The translations under genes and the position numbers were made by a program. Source: Paraburkholderia sp. UYCP14C (lineage in GTDB: Bacteria > Pseudomonadota > Gammaproteobacteria > Burkholderiales > Burkholderiaceae). From it: a stretch of DNA of 64,000 nucleotides. Of this stretch, positions 1-9,821 are shown piece after piece. The DNA lies in NCBI RefSeq assembly GCF_004197395.1, contig NZ_SELS01000005.1, positions 62,001 to 126,000 on the forward strand, written 5' to 3'. The notes beneath the pieces are model-generated. The model saw nothing but the letters and a program-made list of their open reading frames with translations. It was not told the DNA's origin and searched no databases. Numbering within the stretch: position 1 is the first letter of the stretch; each line of letters starts with the position of its first letter.

Positions 1-22
1 TAGCCGCAACGCTACTCCGCCG

Positions 23-1273
23 TTAGAACGAGCAGCTCGGCACGCTGCCGCTCAGCGTGAAGCTCGACGTGGTCACACCCGTGCCGGATGGCGTGACGTT
101 CGAGTTATACAGACCGACGTTCGCGTACTGGTCGCCGCTTTGCGCGGTCGCATCGAGGCTGACGTTGGCCAGATACGCCGTCACCGGAAAGCTCGAACTG
201 CGTCCATCGATCTTCGTATAGGCACCCGATAGCGACGCCGTCGAGTAAGCGCCATTGACGATGATGTTGGACAACGTCGGCGTGCCGCCGGTACTGCAAC
301 TGCTGTAGTTGGTATCCGTCACGATCAGATGCTTCGCGTTGGTGATGCAGGTATTGACGTAGCTGACCTGCTGCACCGTCAGCGAACACGGATCGGCCTT
401 CACGTTGATCGCGTTCGCGTCGGTCGAGGCCGTGCCGCTCAGATCGTTGCCGTACACGTAGTTGTTCTTGAACAGCACGTTCGACACGGTGTTCTTCGCG
501 ATGCTGCCGACCGACAAACCATGCGTACCGTGCAGCTTCGTGTTCGATACGGTGACGTTCGACAGGTTGCCCGAGTTCGTCTTGACCGCGACACCATCGT
601 CGCCGGCTTCGATGTCCGAGTTGGTCACCGTCGCATTGGTCAGGCTGTCGATGTCGATCCCGTCGGCATTGGCCCGCGTGGCCGGCGTGCGAATCGACAC
701 GTTCCATGCGGTGAAGCCGCTGCCGCCTTCGACGTAGAGATTCGGATGGGCCGCCTGAGACAGCGTCACGTTATAGACGACGAAGTTCGTGATATTGCTC
801 GCCTGCACGAGCCGCGGCGTGCCGCTGATGATATCGCCGCGGCCGTCGACGGTGCCCGGCCCCATCAACGACGCATTCGTGCCCGAGAACGACAGCAGGT
901 TCGCGTTGCCCGAGTAGCTATTGTTGCCATACAACGTGACGCCCGAATTGACCACGATGCCGGCGCCGCTGATCGTCAGACTGTCGGTATAGAACGCGTT
1001 GTTCGATCCCGAAGACGCCAGCACGACGCTGCCGCCCGTACCGGCGCAGCTGTTCAAGGCCGCTTGCAGGCGGCTCGTGTCGTCGGTGGTCGGCGGCGAT
1101 GCGCGTTGAGAACTCGTGAATTGCGCGGTGAGCGTGGTGCAAACGGTGGGATAAGCTGGCTGCGTCACGGTTCGGCTATCGCCGGTCGCCAGTGTTTGCG
1201 CATGAGCGGCAATGGCAAACAGACAGGAACATGTAAGTACAACGGAAGAAAAGGCGCGACTGATTTTTTTCAT
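23..1273 (-). CDS. Secreted polygalacturonase (glycoside hydrolase family 28)
   Basis: This is a 416-residue GH28 pectinase that hydrolyses alpha-1,4 bonds between galacturonate units. An N-terminal signal peptide ending near AHAQ sends it out of the cytoplasm. The beta-helix region carries the family's active-site pattern: NADGIDID in place of the usual NTDG, GDDGVAVKT with the paired aspartates near residues 225-226, and GTHGLS with the histidine near 251. The final RIK motif appears as NVK, so the substrate-binding arginine may be absent. I chose the ATG at 1273 because GGAG lies 6 bases before it, whereas the ATG at 1279 abuts it. The gene stands alone. A GntR/FadR-type operator-like site lies upstream. 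Exo- and endo-acting forms cannot be told apart here. Confidence 0.9.
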   Translation of the reverse strand: MKKISRAFSSVVLTCSCLFAIAAHAQTLATGDSRTVTQPAYPTVCTTLTAQFTSSQRASPPTTDDTSRLQAALNSCAGTGGSVVLASSGSNNAFYTDSLTISGAGIVVNSGVTLYGNNSYSGNANLLSFSGTNASLMGPGTVDGRGDIISGTPRLVQASNITNFVVYNVTLSQAAHPNLYVEGGSGFTAWNVSIRTPATRANADGIDIDSLTNATVTNSDIEAGDDGVAVKTNSGNLSNVTVSNTKLHGTHGLSVGSIAKNTVSNVLFKNNYVYGNDLSGTASTDANAINVKADPCSLTVQQVSYVNTCITNAKHLIVTDTNYSSCSTGGTPTLSNIIVNGAYSTASLSGAYTKIDGRSSSFPVTAYLANVSLDATAQSGDQYANVGLYNSNVTPSGTGVTTSSFTLSGSVPSCSF

Positions 1274-1349
1274 CGACATCTCCGATGTGACGCACGTTTT
1301 TATGGGAGCCTGAGACGGAAATTGGATAGGTGGCCTGACTACTGTGTAG

Positions 1350-1360
1350 TCGTATGACCA
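1350..1360 (-). promoter_or_regulatory. Possible GntR/FadR-family operator upstream of the polygalacturonase
   Basis: Read on the minus strand the site is TGGTCATACGA, which fits the FadR-subfamily half-site pattern TNGTNNNACNA exactly. It lies about 80 bases before the polygalacturonase start, where a promoter-proximal repressor would sit. Uronate regulators such as ExuR and UxuR belong to this subfamily. No such regulator gene is in the window, so the link is an inference. Confidence 0.35.
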
Positions 1361-1563
1361 ATTCCCGGACGAATACTAGGTTCCGGGCTCAGGCCTGTCA
1401 AGCAAACGGGATGTCGATAGGAGCGGCGCAATCGGCGTGGTGCGATGCGCCGGTTCAGCGAGTCGTTGCGGGCAAAGACAATCTGCATGCAACGAGCATT
1501 GAAACAGTGAGAAGGAAAACGCCGGGCGGCAGAACGCGCTGCCGTTATGAATGGAAGACGTTC

Positions 1564-2469
1564 TTAATTACGCGGCACATCCGGTTCGAAGAACACCCAG
1601 CGCACCTGCGGGAACGTGGCCTGGAGATCGGCCTCGATGATGTTGATCGCATCGACCATCGCGCGGCCGCTCGCGTAGTCGATCATTTCCGCCTGCACCG
1701 CCACCACCACATGACGTCCCCACTGTAGCGTGATCATGTTCATGATGCTGCGAATCTCGGGACGCGCGCGCAGATGCGCGTCGATGGCGCCGCGCACTTC
1801 CGGGCTCGCCGATTCGCCGACGATCATCGACTTCACTTCACGCGCGACGAGCCACGCGATCGTCATCAGCAGCAGACCGACCCCGACCGAGCCGAGCGCG
1901 TCGTACACGGGGTCACCGGTCAGCATCGTCGATAGCACCGCGACGAAGGCGATCGCGAGACCGAACAGCGCGGCGATATCTTCGCCGGCCACGACCAGCA
2001 GATCCGATTCGCGCGTCTCGCGAAACCAGCGCCACAGATTCTTATCCGGATGCGTCTTGCGAATCTCCTTGACCGCGCCCCACAACGATAGCGCTTCGAG
2101 CACCACCGATACCCCGAGCACCGCCAACGCGACGAACGCATACTGCAACGGCTCGCGCGCAATCAGTCGATGCACGCCCTCATACACCGAAAACGCACCG
2201 CCGACGAAAAACAGCAGCAGCGCCACCAGCAACGAATAGAAGTTGATTTCGCGGCCGCTGCCCATTGGATGCAAAGGGCTCACCGGCTTGCGCGCTTCGC
2301 GCAGTCCGAATAGCAGCAGCAGTTGATTGCCGCAGTCGGCGGTGGAGTGAATTGCTTCGGCGAACATCGAACCGGAGCCAGTGAACGCCGCCGCGGCGAA
2401 CTTGCAGACGGCGATGCCGAGGTTGGCGGCGAGTGCGTAGAAAATGGCTTTCGGCGATTCTTCTGTCAT
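1564..2469 (-). CDS. Cation diffusion facilitator (CDF) metal exporter
   Basis: This 301-residue inner-membrane protein belongs to the cation diffusion facilitator family, which exchanges divalent metals such as zinc for protons. The first membrane helix is followed by AEAIHSTADCGNQ, where His and Asp match the HxxxD metal site, and the next loop has HPMGSGREINFYS. That pattern places it in the subgroup related to mammalian ZNT9 rather than the ZitB or FieF subgroup. Helices five and six carry a second site of the form DIAALFG and DPVYDALGS. The last 90 residues form the usual cytoplasmic domain. The ATG at 2469 begins MTEESPKAIFYAL, a typical start. Metal specificity cannot be read from the sequence. 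Confidence 0.88.
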   Translation of the reverse strand: MTEESPKAIFYALAANLGIAVCKFAAAAFTGSGSMFAEAIHSTADCGNQLLLLFGLREARKPVSPLHPMGSGREINFYSLLVALLLFFVGGAFSVYEGVHRLIAREPLQYAFVALAVLGVSVVLEALSLWGAVKEIRKTHPDKNLWRWFRETRESDLLVVAGEDIAALFGLAIAFVAVLSTMLTGDPVYDALGSVGVGLLLMTIAWLVAREVKSMIVGESASPEVRGAIDAHLRARPEIRSIMNMITLQWGRHVVVAVQAEMIDYASGRAMVDAINIIEADLQATFPQVRWVFFEPDVPRN

Positions 2470-2663
2470 CTGCGGGCGGGCGTCCGTGAGTGGTCCGGAT
2501 ATTGGCCGGGTATTGGCTGGTTACCGTTGGGTATTGCACGATCGAAGCTCTCGGCAAGTACCCGGTATTATGGATGACAACCACACACCAGGTCGCGGGA
2601 ATCGGACCTGATGTGTCGTCGTGCCGCCACTTCCCCAGGCGTCCTCTACGCCATTCGCGCCGC

Positions 2664-5600
2664 TCACGCCCTCTCTAGCGCCGCCATCTCCCGCACCACC
2701 ACCAGCAGCACCGAAAGACTCGCGCCGCCGGTCGCGCGCAGATCGGTCAGCAGACGCGTATAGCGCTCGAGCTGCGCCGCGCGTTTCTCGCGCCACGTTT
2801 GCACCAGCGAATCGGGCGTCGACGAATCGGTCGCGCCGGCCAAGGCGCTGGTGGTCAGCGCGCGCTTGAGCCGCGCGAGTTCGGCCAGTGCCGACGCGCG
2901 CGCGAGCATGTCCCAATGCGTCGGCGCCGGCAGCGACGCGGCGCGCTCGCTGATCCAGCTGTAGTTCAGCAGCGTGCCGAGCGCGAAGTAGACGCCCGCG
3001 ACCTGTTCGAGATTGCGCCCGCAGGTCGACGCGACTTCGGCGATATCGAGCAGCGCGGCCGACACCTCGCCGCTCGCGATACGCACCGCGAGATCGCTAT
3101 CGACACCCGCATCGACGAACACCCGTTGCCGCTCCGACAACGCTTCGAGATCGGCGGCGGGCAATAGCGCCGGCCATTGCGGCGCGAGACGCTGCGCGGC
3201 ATCGCGACAGCGCGCGAGCAGGCCGGTCACGTCGCCGTTGGCCGCGCCGGTTTGCAGATGCCGCAGGAACCACAGCGCCGAGCGTTCGACGAGCCGCGCG
3301 ACCTCCACGAACATGCGTGCCTGCACGTCGTCGGCGACACGGTTGTCCAGCGCGTCGATACTGCGCCAGATCTGATCGAGATCGAACACGTCGCGCGCCA
3401 TGATGCACGCGCGCACGATGTCGCCGGGCTGGGCATCGGTCTCCTCCATCAGCCGATGCACGAACTCGCAGCCGACGCGATTCACGAGCGCGTTGGTCAG
3501 ATACGTCGCGAGGATTTCACGGCGCAGCGGATGGCGCTGCATCGGCTCGCGGAAACGCTGCCGCAGAGGTTTCGGGAAGTACACGATCAACATGTCGCTG
3601 ACGAGCGGGTCTTCCGGCATCGACGATTCGAGCAGCGCGTCATACAGCCACATCTTGCTGTACGCGAGCAGCACCGCGCGTTCCGGTGTCGTGAGACCCT
3701 GCTTCGCGGCCGCGCGCTCGGCGACGTCTTCGTCGGTGGGCAGAAACTCGATCACGCGATTGAGCCGCCCTGCTTTCTCCAGATAGCGCATCAAACGCGT
3801 TTCGGCATCGAGCAGCTCGACGCCGAAGCGGCCCGCGATCGACAAAGCCTGAGTCTGATAGTAGTTGTCCGTCAGCACGAGCAGACCGACTTCATCGGTC
3901 ATTTCGGCAAGCAACGCATTGCGCTGCTTCTCCGTCATCTCACCATCGGCGACGACGAGGCCCAGCAGAATCTTGATGTTGACTTCGTGATCCGAGCAAT
4001 CGACACCGGCCGAGTTATCGATGGCATCGGTATTGATGCGGCCGCCGCGCTGCGCGAACTCGATGCGCCCGAGTTGCGTCAAGCCGAGATTGCCGCCCTC
4101 GGCCACGACCTTGCAGCGCAGCTCCGCGCCGTTCACGCGGATCGCGTCGTTCGCGCGATCGCCCGCCTGCTGATTGGTTTCGCGACTCGCCTTCACGTAG
4201 GTGCCGATGCCGCCGTTATAAAGCAGATCGACCGGCGCCTGCAGAATCACCCGCATCAGCTCGGCCGGCGACAGCGCCGCCGCGCTGATGCCGAGCGCTG
4301 TCTGCACCGCCGCGGACAGTGGAATCGTCTTCGCGCTGCGCGGGAACACGCCGCCGCCTGCCGAGATCAGCGACGGATCGTAATCGGCCCAGCTCGAACG
4401 GTCGAGCATGAAAAGCCGCGAGCGCTCCGCCATGCTCGCGGCGGGATCCGGATTCGGATCGAGAAAGATATGCCGGTGATCGAACGCGGCGAGCAGCTTG
4501 ATATGCGGCGACAACAGCATGCCGTTGCCGAACACGTCGCCCGACATGTCGCCGACACCGACCACCGTGAAGTCCTGGCTCTGCGTGTCGACGCCCATTT
4601 CGCGGAAGTGCCGCTTGACCGACTCCCATGCGCCGCGCGCGGTGATGCCCATTTTCTTGTGGTCGTAGCCGACCGAGCCGCCCGACGCGAACGCGTCGTC
4701 GAGCCAGAAACCGTATTCCTGCGAGATCGCGTTCGCGTAGTCGGAGAACGTGGCCGTGCCCTTGTCGGCGGCGACGACCAGATACGGGTCGTCGGGGTCG
4801 TGGCGCACCACGTCCGGCGGCGGCACGATGTCGGTGCCCGCGAGGTTGTCGGTGACGTCGAGCAAGCCGCGCAGGAAGGTCTGATAGCACGCGACGCCTT
4901 CGCGCATCCACGCATCGCGCTCGCTCTGCGGCGGCGGATTCTTGACGACGAAGCCACCCTTCGAGCCGACCGGCACGATCACGACGTTCTTCACCATCTG
5001 CGCCTTCATCAGCCCGAGCACTTCTGTGCGGAAGTCCTCGCGCCGATCCGACCAGCGCAGGCCGCCCCGCGCGACGCGCCCGCCTCGCAGATGCACGCCC
5101 TCGACGCGCGGCGAATAGACCCAGATCTCGAACATCGGTTTCGGCTCGGGCAAGCCGGGCACCTGCGCGGGATCGAACTTGAACGACAGATACGGCTTCG
5201 GTTGCCCCTGAGCGTCATAGCGGTAGTAGTTGGTGCGCTTGGTCGCCTTGATCACGCCGAGGAACTGCCGCAGGATGCGGTCTTCGTCGAGATTCGGCAC
5301 CTGGTCGAGCGCACTGTCGATCGTTTCCAGGCAAGCGTTGACGCGCGCCTCGCGCACGGCGCCGAGCGCCGGATCGAAACGCGCGACGAACAGCTCGACG
5401 AGCATGCGCGCGATCGCCGGATTGCCGGTCACCGCGCGTTCGATATACGCGTCGCTGAAGGTCGAACCGACCTGCCGCAAGTACTTCGCATACGCGCGCA
5501 GAATCGTCACCTCGCGCGCATTGAGCTGCGCGCGCAGCACGAGGCGGTTGAAGTCGTCGCTTTCGATCGTGCCGGTCCACACCTGCTCGAACGCCTGTTC

Positions 5601-7502
5601 GAACAGATCTTTCACGCGCTCGATGTCGAACTCGGCATCGTCCGCGAGCTCGAGGCCGAAGTCGTGGATCCACGCGGGCGTCGCGCCGATTGCTTCGATC
5701 AGATAAGGCCGCTCTTCGTCGACACGCACGCCCAGATGTTCGAGCATCGGCAAGCTGCGCGACAGCGCGATCGGCAAGCCCGCGCGATACACCTTGAAGC
5801 GGAACGCGCGCGGCCCCGATTCGATCGGCCGGTACAGGTTCATGGCGAGCCGCTCGCTGCCCTGCACGCGCTCGATCAGTTCGATATCGCGCACCGCCGT
5901 GCGCGCCGGGTAGTCGTCGCGATAGCCAGCCGGAAACGAAGCGCCGTAATGTTGCAGCAAACGGTTGCCCTGCTCTTCGCCATAGGCGTCGAGCAACGCG
6001 TCGGCAAGATCGTCTTGCCAGCGGCGCGTGACCTGCACGAGGCGCGCTTCGAGCTCGCGCGTGTCGACGTCCGGCATCCCACCGGGTTTGGCATGGACAA
6101 CGAAGTGAATTCGCGCGAGCGTCGACTCCGACAGCAGCGGTGTGAATTCGACGTTCTCGCCATTGAATGCGTCAGCGAGCAGGTTTGCGGTACGTTGCCG
6201 CATATCGGTGTTGTACTTGTCGCGCGACACGAACACGAGGCACGACACGAAGCGGTCGAAGCGATCGCGCCGCACGAACAGCCGCGTGCGCTGGTGCTCC
6301 TGCAAGCGCAGCACGCCGAGCGCGGTGTCGTACAGCTGGTCCTCGTCGGCCTGGAACAATTCGTCGCGCGGATAGGTTTCGAGCACCGTCACCAGCGACT
6401 TCGCCAGGTGGCCTTTCGGCAGGAAGCCCGCCCGTCTGACGATATTCGCGCATTTGCGCCGCACGATCGGAATCTCCGCGGCCGACACGAAATAAGCGGT
6501 CGACGTATACAAGCCGATGAAGCGCCGTTCGCCCGTTATCTTGCCATCCGGGCCGCTCAGCTTGATGCCGACATAGTCGAGGTAGCCCGGCCGGTGCACC
6601 GTGGCGCGCGAATTGGCCTTGGTCAGAAAGATCGGCAACGACCCGGAGATGATCTCCGTGGCCGCCGGCGGCAATGGCGTGACTTCGGCCGCGCTGCCCG
6701 GCTGCTGCGCATCGCGCAGAATGCCGAGACTGGAGCCCGTCACCGCCCGCAAACCGTAGCCGCCGCCGTGCTGCACCAGTTCGTAATCACGCTGGCCGAG
6801 GAAGGTGAAATGATCGGCGACCATCCATTCGACGAACGCGCGCGCTTCGACGCCCTCGGGCCCGGTCTCGCGCACTTTCATATCCTGAATCGTCTGCTTC
6901 GCGCGCTCGATGATCTTCGGCCAATCCTCGACCGCCGCGCGCACGTCGCCGAGCACGCGCGCGATGTCGTCGCGCAACGCGTCGAGTTTTGCGGCATCGC
7001 CACAACGATCGACTTCGAAATGGATGCACGAGGTCAGATGCGAGCCGGTATCGCCCGCCTCTTCGGCGCCCTGGCTCACGCGCGCGATGCTGCCGTCCGG
7101 CGCGCGCCAGATCCGGAACACCGGGTGCACGACCGAATGCAGCGCGAGCCCGTGCCGGTTGACCGTCATCGACACCGAGTCGACGAGGAACGGCATGTCG
7201 TCGTTGGCGATCTCGACGACCGTGTGATCGGAATGCCAGCCGTGCTGTTCGAGGATCGGGTTATACACCCGTAGCCGCTGCTGGCCCGGCACGAAGCGCT
7301 GCACGGTCTGCCAGTGGGCGAGCGCCGCGCCGTACAGATCGGCGATCGAGCGGCTTTGCAGATCGCCGGCGTCGCCGAAATCGTAGTAGTGCCGCAGGAA
7401 GGGTTCGACGATATTGAAGGTCGGTTCCGGCAACCGCCCCCGCGCAAATTCGACGACATCGTTCAGCAGGTGCGTGACGGCTTCTTCGTTCTTTGCTTGC
7501 AT
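2664..7502 (-). CDS. gdhB: NAD-specific glutamate dehydrogenase, large type
   Basis: At 1612 residues this is the large (L180-class) NAD-dependent glutamate dehydrogenase, which oxidatively deaminates glutamate to 2-oxoglutarate and ammonia, mostly in amino-acid catabolism. The N-terminal half holds ACT-like regulatory domains. The catalytic core, roughly residues 800-1200, shows GGLRWSDRREDFRTEVLG followed by AQMVKN with the catalytic lysine and VGSKGGFV. The nucleotide-binding part contains KVVAEGGNLGLTQ near residue 1136 and NTDAIDNSAGVDCSDHEVN. The C-terminal 350 residues are helical, as in the family. The ATG at 7502 has GGGGAG 8 bases upstream. The gene appears to be alone. The symbol follows the Pseudomonas aeruginosa name; gdhZ is also used. 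Confidence 0.96.
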   Translation of the reverse strand: MQAKNEEAVTHLLNDVVEFARGRLPEPTFNIVEPFLRHYYDFGDAGDLQSRSIADLYGAALAHWQTVQRFVPGQQRLRVYNPILEQHGWHSDHTVVEIANDDMPFLVDSVSMTVNRHGLALHSVVHPVFRIWRAPDGSIARVSQGAEEAGDTGSHLTSCIHFEVDRCGDAAKLDALRDDIARVLGDVRAAVEDWPKIIERAKQTIQDMKVRETGPEGVEARAFVEWMVADHFTFLGQRDYELVQHGGGYGLRAVTGSSLGILRDAQQPGSAAEVTPLPPAATEIISGSLPIFLTKANSRATVHRPGYLDYVGIKLSGPDGKITGERRFIGLYTSTAYFVSAAEIPIVRRKCANIVRRAGFLPKGHLAKSLVTVLETYPRDELFQADEDQLYDTALGVLRLQEHQRTRLFVRRDRFDRFVSCLVFVSRDKYNTDMRQRTANLLADAFNGENVEFTPLLSESTLARIHFVVHAKPGGMPDVDTRELEARLVQVTRRWQDDLADALLDAYGEEQGNRLLQHYGASFPAGYRDDYPARTAVRDIELIERVQGSERLAMNLYRPIESGPRAFRFKVYRAGLPIALSRSLPMLEHLGVRVDEERPYLIEAIGATPAWIHDFGLELADDAEFDIERVKDLFEQAFEQVWTGTIESDDFNRLVLRAQLNAREVTILRAYAKYLRQVGSTFSDAYIERAVTGNPAIARMLVELFVARFDPALGAVREARVNACLETIDSALDQVPNLDEDRILRQFLGVIKATKRTNYYRYDAQGQPKPYLSFKFDPAQVPGLPEPKPMFEIWVYSPRVEGVHLRGGRVARGGLRWSDRREDFRTEVLGLMKAQMVKNVVIVPVGSKGGFVVKNPPPQSERDAWMREGVACYQTFLRGLLDVTDNLAGTDIVPPPDVVRHDPDDPYLVVAADKGTATFSDYANAISQEYGFWLDDAFASGGSVGYDHKKMGITARGAWESVKRHFREMGVDTQSQDFTVVGVGDMSGDVFGNGMLLSPHIKLLAAFDHRHIFLDPNPDPAASMAERSRLFMLDRSSWADYDPSLISAGGGVFPRSAKTIPLSAAVQTALGISAAALSPAELMRVILQAPVDLLYNGGIGTYVKASRETNQQAGDRANDAIRVNGAELRCKVVAEGGNLGLTQLGRIEFAQRGGRINTDAIDNSAGVDCSDHEVNIKILLGLVVADGEMTEKQRNALLAEMTDEVGLLVLTDNYYQTQALSIAGRFGVELLDAETRLMRYLEKAGRLNRVIEFLPTDEDVAERAAAKQGLTTPERAVLLAYSKMWLYDALLESSMPEDPLVSDMLIVYFPKPLRQRFREPMQRHPLRREILATYLTNALVNRVGCEFVHRLMEETDAQPGDIVRACIMARDVFDLDQIWRSIDALDNRVADDVQARMFVEVARLVERSALWFLRHLQTGAANGDVTGLLARCRDAAQRLAPQWPALLPAADLEALSERQRVFVDAGVDSDLAVRIASGEVSAALLDIAEVASTCGRNLEQVAGVYFALGTLLNYSWISERAASLPAPTHWDMLARASALAELARLKRALTTSALAGATDSSTPDSLVQTWREKRAAQLERYTRLLTDLRATGGASLSVLLVVVREMAALERA

Positions 7503-7700
7503 GATCGACTCCCCTGGCTGGCGGCAATGGTGAGTATCGCGTGATTCGCAGGCAACGTCTGAGTTCGAATTATGCGCCTGCCGTGCGCGATGCGGCCGAT
7601 TCGCGCAGTCAGGTAATACCCGCTGACGAATCGTCGAAGCGTCGCAACAACTCCGCCGAACGAGGTTGCGTCGCTGCGGCGCGGCAACGCCGTCCGCGGT

Positions 7701-8573
7701 TCAACGAGCGGGTTTTGCCGGCGCCGGTGCCGGTGCCCTTGCTGCTGCATCCCTGTCTTCGGCGCGTTGCGTGAGCCACGCGTGAATCTGCGCGGCGGTC
7801 CACGCCGGATCGTCGTGCGGCAGATCGTGACCGGCCCACGGATGCTCGCGATGCGGCACGCCCCACGCCGCCGCCAGCTTCGCCGAGCAGACCGGGTTGA
7901 CGAGCCCATCGGCTCGCGAAGACAGAAGCAGCATCGCGCAGCCCGGCGCGGCGGCCGCCGCGCGAAAACGTGCGGCAGCCCACAATTGCCGCAGCGCATT
8001 CGCGCGGCTCACCGGCGCGCTGTGGCGGATCGCGGTCCACGCGGCGAGATCCGCACCCAGGCTGTCGACGTTGTTGCATGTCAGGCGATGGATACCGCTT
8101 TCCGCATCGGCCGCATCGCCCCAATGCGCGGCGACGCCGAGCAGACCCGGCCACGCCGAGGGCCGCAGCCGCTCGTGTGCGCGGCTGAATGGCCGCATGC
8201 TCGTATTGATCAGCACGAGACGTCCGATTTCGCCGGGATGACGCTGGGCCCAACTGGTCGCGACCATGCCGCCGAGTGACATCGCGATCACGTTGTAGGG
8301 GCCCGGCACGCCGGTTTGCAGTGCAGCGCGCCGCACGAAGGCGACCATGCCCGCGACGCTTGCGGGTGCGCGCCGCTGCACGAACTCGCCGTTGCCCGGC
8401 AGATCGAGCAGCAGCAAACGCACGCCCGTCGCGCTCGTCGCAGTTGCCGTTGTGATTGCTTCGCGCAAACACCCGGCCGGGTTTTGACCCAGGGTTTCGC
8501 GCAACGCCGCCGGCAAGCGCCCCCAATGCCGTGTTTCGCGCGTGAGTCCGCGCAGCAGGATCCACGTGCTCAT
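7701..8573 (-). CDS. Alpha/beta hydrolase
   Basis: This 290-residue protein has the alpha/beta hydrolase fold. The nucleophile elbow is AMSLGGM (Gly-x-Ser-x-Gly variant, Ser near residue 143), an acid follows in SSRADGLV, and the likely catalytic histidine is in HPWAGHDLPHDDP. LDLPGNGE resembles the strand-4 oxyanion region of the family. The last 25 residues are Ala/Pro-rich and probably disordered. Its ATG overlaps the stop of the M14 peptidase gene by 4 bases, so the two are almost certainly co-translated. The substrate is unknown. An esterase or a peptide-linked hydrolase would fit beside a carboxypeptidase. Confidence 0.85.
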   Translation of the reverse strand: MSTWILLRGLTRETRHWGRLPAALRETLGQNPAGCLREAITTATATSATGVRLLLLDLPGNGEFVQRRAPASVAGMVAFVRRAALQTGVPGPYNVIAMSLGGMVATSWAQRHPGEIGRLVLINTSMRPFSRAHERLRPSAWPGLLGVAAHWGDAADAESGIHRLTCNNVDSLGADLAAWTAIRHSAPVSRANALRQLWAAARFRAAAAAPGCAMLLLSSRADGLVNPVCSAKLAAAWGVPHREHPWAGHDLPHDDPAWTAAQIHAWLTQRAEDRDAAARAPAPAPAKPAR

Positions 8574-9607
8574 ACGCTATCCGGCCTGTACCAGTGGTCG
8601 AGCGCGCGCTGCAGCAACTGCTCGCGACGATTGCCTTGCGGCAGCCAGCGCTGCGACGAAAACGCCGCGCGCGCGAGGAAGTCGAACAGGTTCGCATGGC
8701 GCCGCAGCACGCGCGCGGTGCGATGCTCCATCACCGGATTGAACATGCCCTGCCGTGAAAACAATTGGCGCGGATTCTTCTTGATCCACAGCCACGAGCC
8801 GAGCTCGAGCGTCATCGGCAGGAAGATGTTCGGCACCGGCGTGCGGTCATATGCGTAGTCCCACAGATCGCCGTGCAGCAGGTACTGATGGCTTTGCGGC
8901 TCGAACGTGTAGCCGTGATGCGGATGCGCGTGTTCGAACATGCTTTTCAACACGTACATTTCCGGCAGATGCGGCATCTGGCTGCGGGTTCGCGCGTACG
9001 GAAACCAGATGCTGTCGCTCCAGCCGTAGCCGGAATGGCAATCGAGCGCGATGCTGAGCGGCCGCGCGGCGAGTTGCGTTGCGACCACTTGCAGCAATGC
9101 CGCCGCCTCGGGCTCCATCGGCTCGCCCTCGCGGCCGCGATACCACGGCAGCCACGCGCCGACGCGCTGGCCGCCCGCAAGCAGCGGCACCCGCGCGTCG
9201 GCGTTCTGCGGCGCGTTGCGCATCAGATCGACACCGCGCGGATTCGCGCGCGTCGATGCCCACATGCCGCCGGGATTCGCGATCGGTAGAAAGATCAGCC
9301 GGACGGACTGCAATTGCCGCACCAGCAATTCGTCCCATTCGAGCCGCGCGAGCAGCGCGCGCATATAGTCGAGCACAAGTTGCGAGCCGATTCGCTCGAG
9401 CCCATGAATGCCGCCGAAAAACCCAATGGCCGGCGCGAGCGGATCGGATGAACCGATGCTCGCGGTGTAGACGGAAAAGTGCCGGCCGCGTACCTCGGTT
9501 TCGCAAACCGCGCGGATTTCGAAGCTCGCCCTGCCTTGGTCGAGTATCGACTTGAGATCTTCATATTCGGCAAAACTGTCCGGAAGAAAGCTCAAAGGAG
9601 TCGGCAT
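8570..9607 (-). CDS. M14-family zinc carboxypeptidase-like protein
   Basis: This 345-residue protein resembles M14 zinc carboxypeptidases and succinylglutamate desuccinylase-like hydrolases. The metal ligands are visible as HGLE in GGIHGLERIG (the HxxE motif) and the downstream histidine in ALDCHSGYGW. RGVDLMRN matches the substrate-binding Asn-Arg type motif, here inside NPRGVDLMRN. A late Glu in TLELGSW is a good candidate for the catalytic glutamate. There is no signal peptide, so it is probably cytoplasmic. It is the first gene of a two-gene unit with the alpha/beta hydrolase. The true substrate, peptide or amidated small molecule, cannot be told. Confidence 0.85.
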   Translation of the reverse strand: MPTPLSFLPDSFAEYEDLKSILDQGRASFEIRAVCETEVRGRHFSVYTASIGSSDPLAPAIGFFGGIHGLERIGSQLVLDYMRALLARLEWDELLVRQLQSVRLIFLPIANPGGMWASTRANPRGVDLMRNAPQNADARVPLLAGGQRVGAWLPWYRGREGEPMEPEAAALLQVVATQLAARPLSIALDCHSGYGWSDSIWFPYARTRSQMPHLPEMYVLKSMFEHAHPHHGYTFEPQSHQYLLHGDLWDYAYDRTPVPNIFLPMTLELGSWLWIKKNPRQLFSRQGMFNPVMEHRTARVLRRHANLFDFLARAAFSSQRWLPQGNRREQLLQRALDHWYRPDSV

Positions 9608-9723
9608 GACGGCGTGACCGGAGTGTCGGGATTATTAATGGCGGCCGGAAAAGACGCACTATAGCCTGGCTGTGTGTCAGCACGCGCGAGCGCGCACGTG
9701 TGCAGGCGAATCGCGTCATCCGT

Positions 9724-9774
9724 ATGTCATTTTTCGTTCAAGTTACTGACTTCGCGCTGACTTCGTTTTGCCAT
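9724..9774 (+). promoter_or_regulatory. Tandem Pho-box-like array upstream of phnC
   Basis: Five heptamers lie at exact 11-base spacing: ATGTCAT (9724), CGTTCAA (9735), CTGACTT (9746), CTGACTT (9757) and TTGCCAT (9768). Against the PhoB consensus CTGTCAT they match at 6, 4, 5, 5 and 5 positions. PhoB binds direct heptamer repeats with 4-base spacers, so the phasing is as informative as the identities. The array ends 146 bases before phnC and suggests induction by phosphate starvation. Confidence 0.6.
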
Positions 9775-9821
9775 CCTGACGACACATGACACAGCGGAAA
9801 ATTCGCACTCAAAGATGTAGT

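Noticed and set aside
3177-7274. A 1365-codon open frame on the plus strand
   Set aside because: It is antisense to the glutamate dehydrogenase gene; the protein is Arg/His-rich with no domain, as expected for the complement of high-GC coding DNA.
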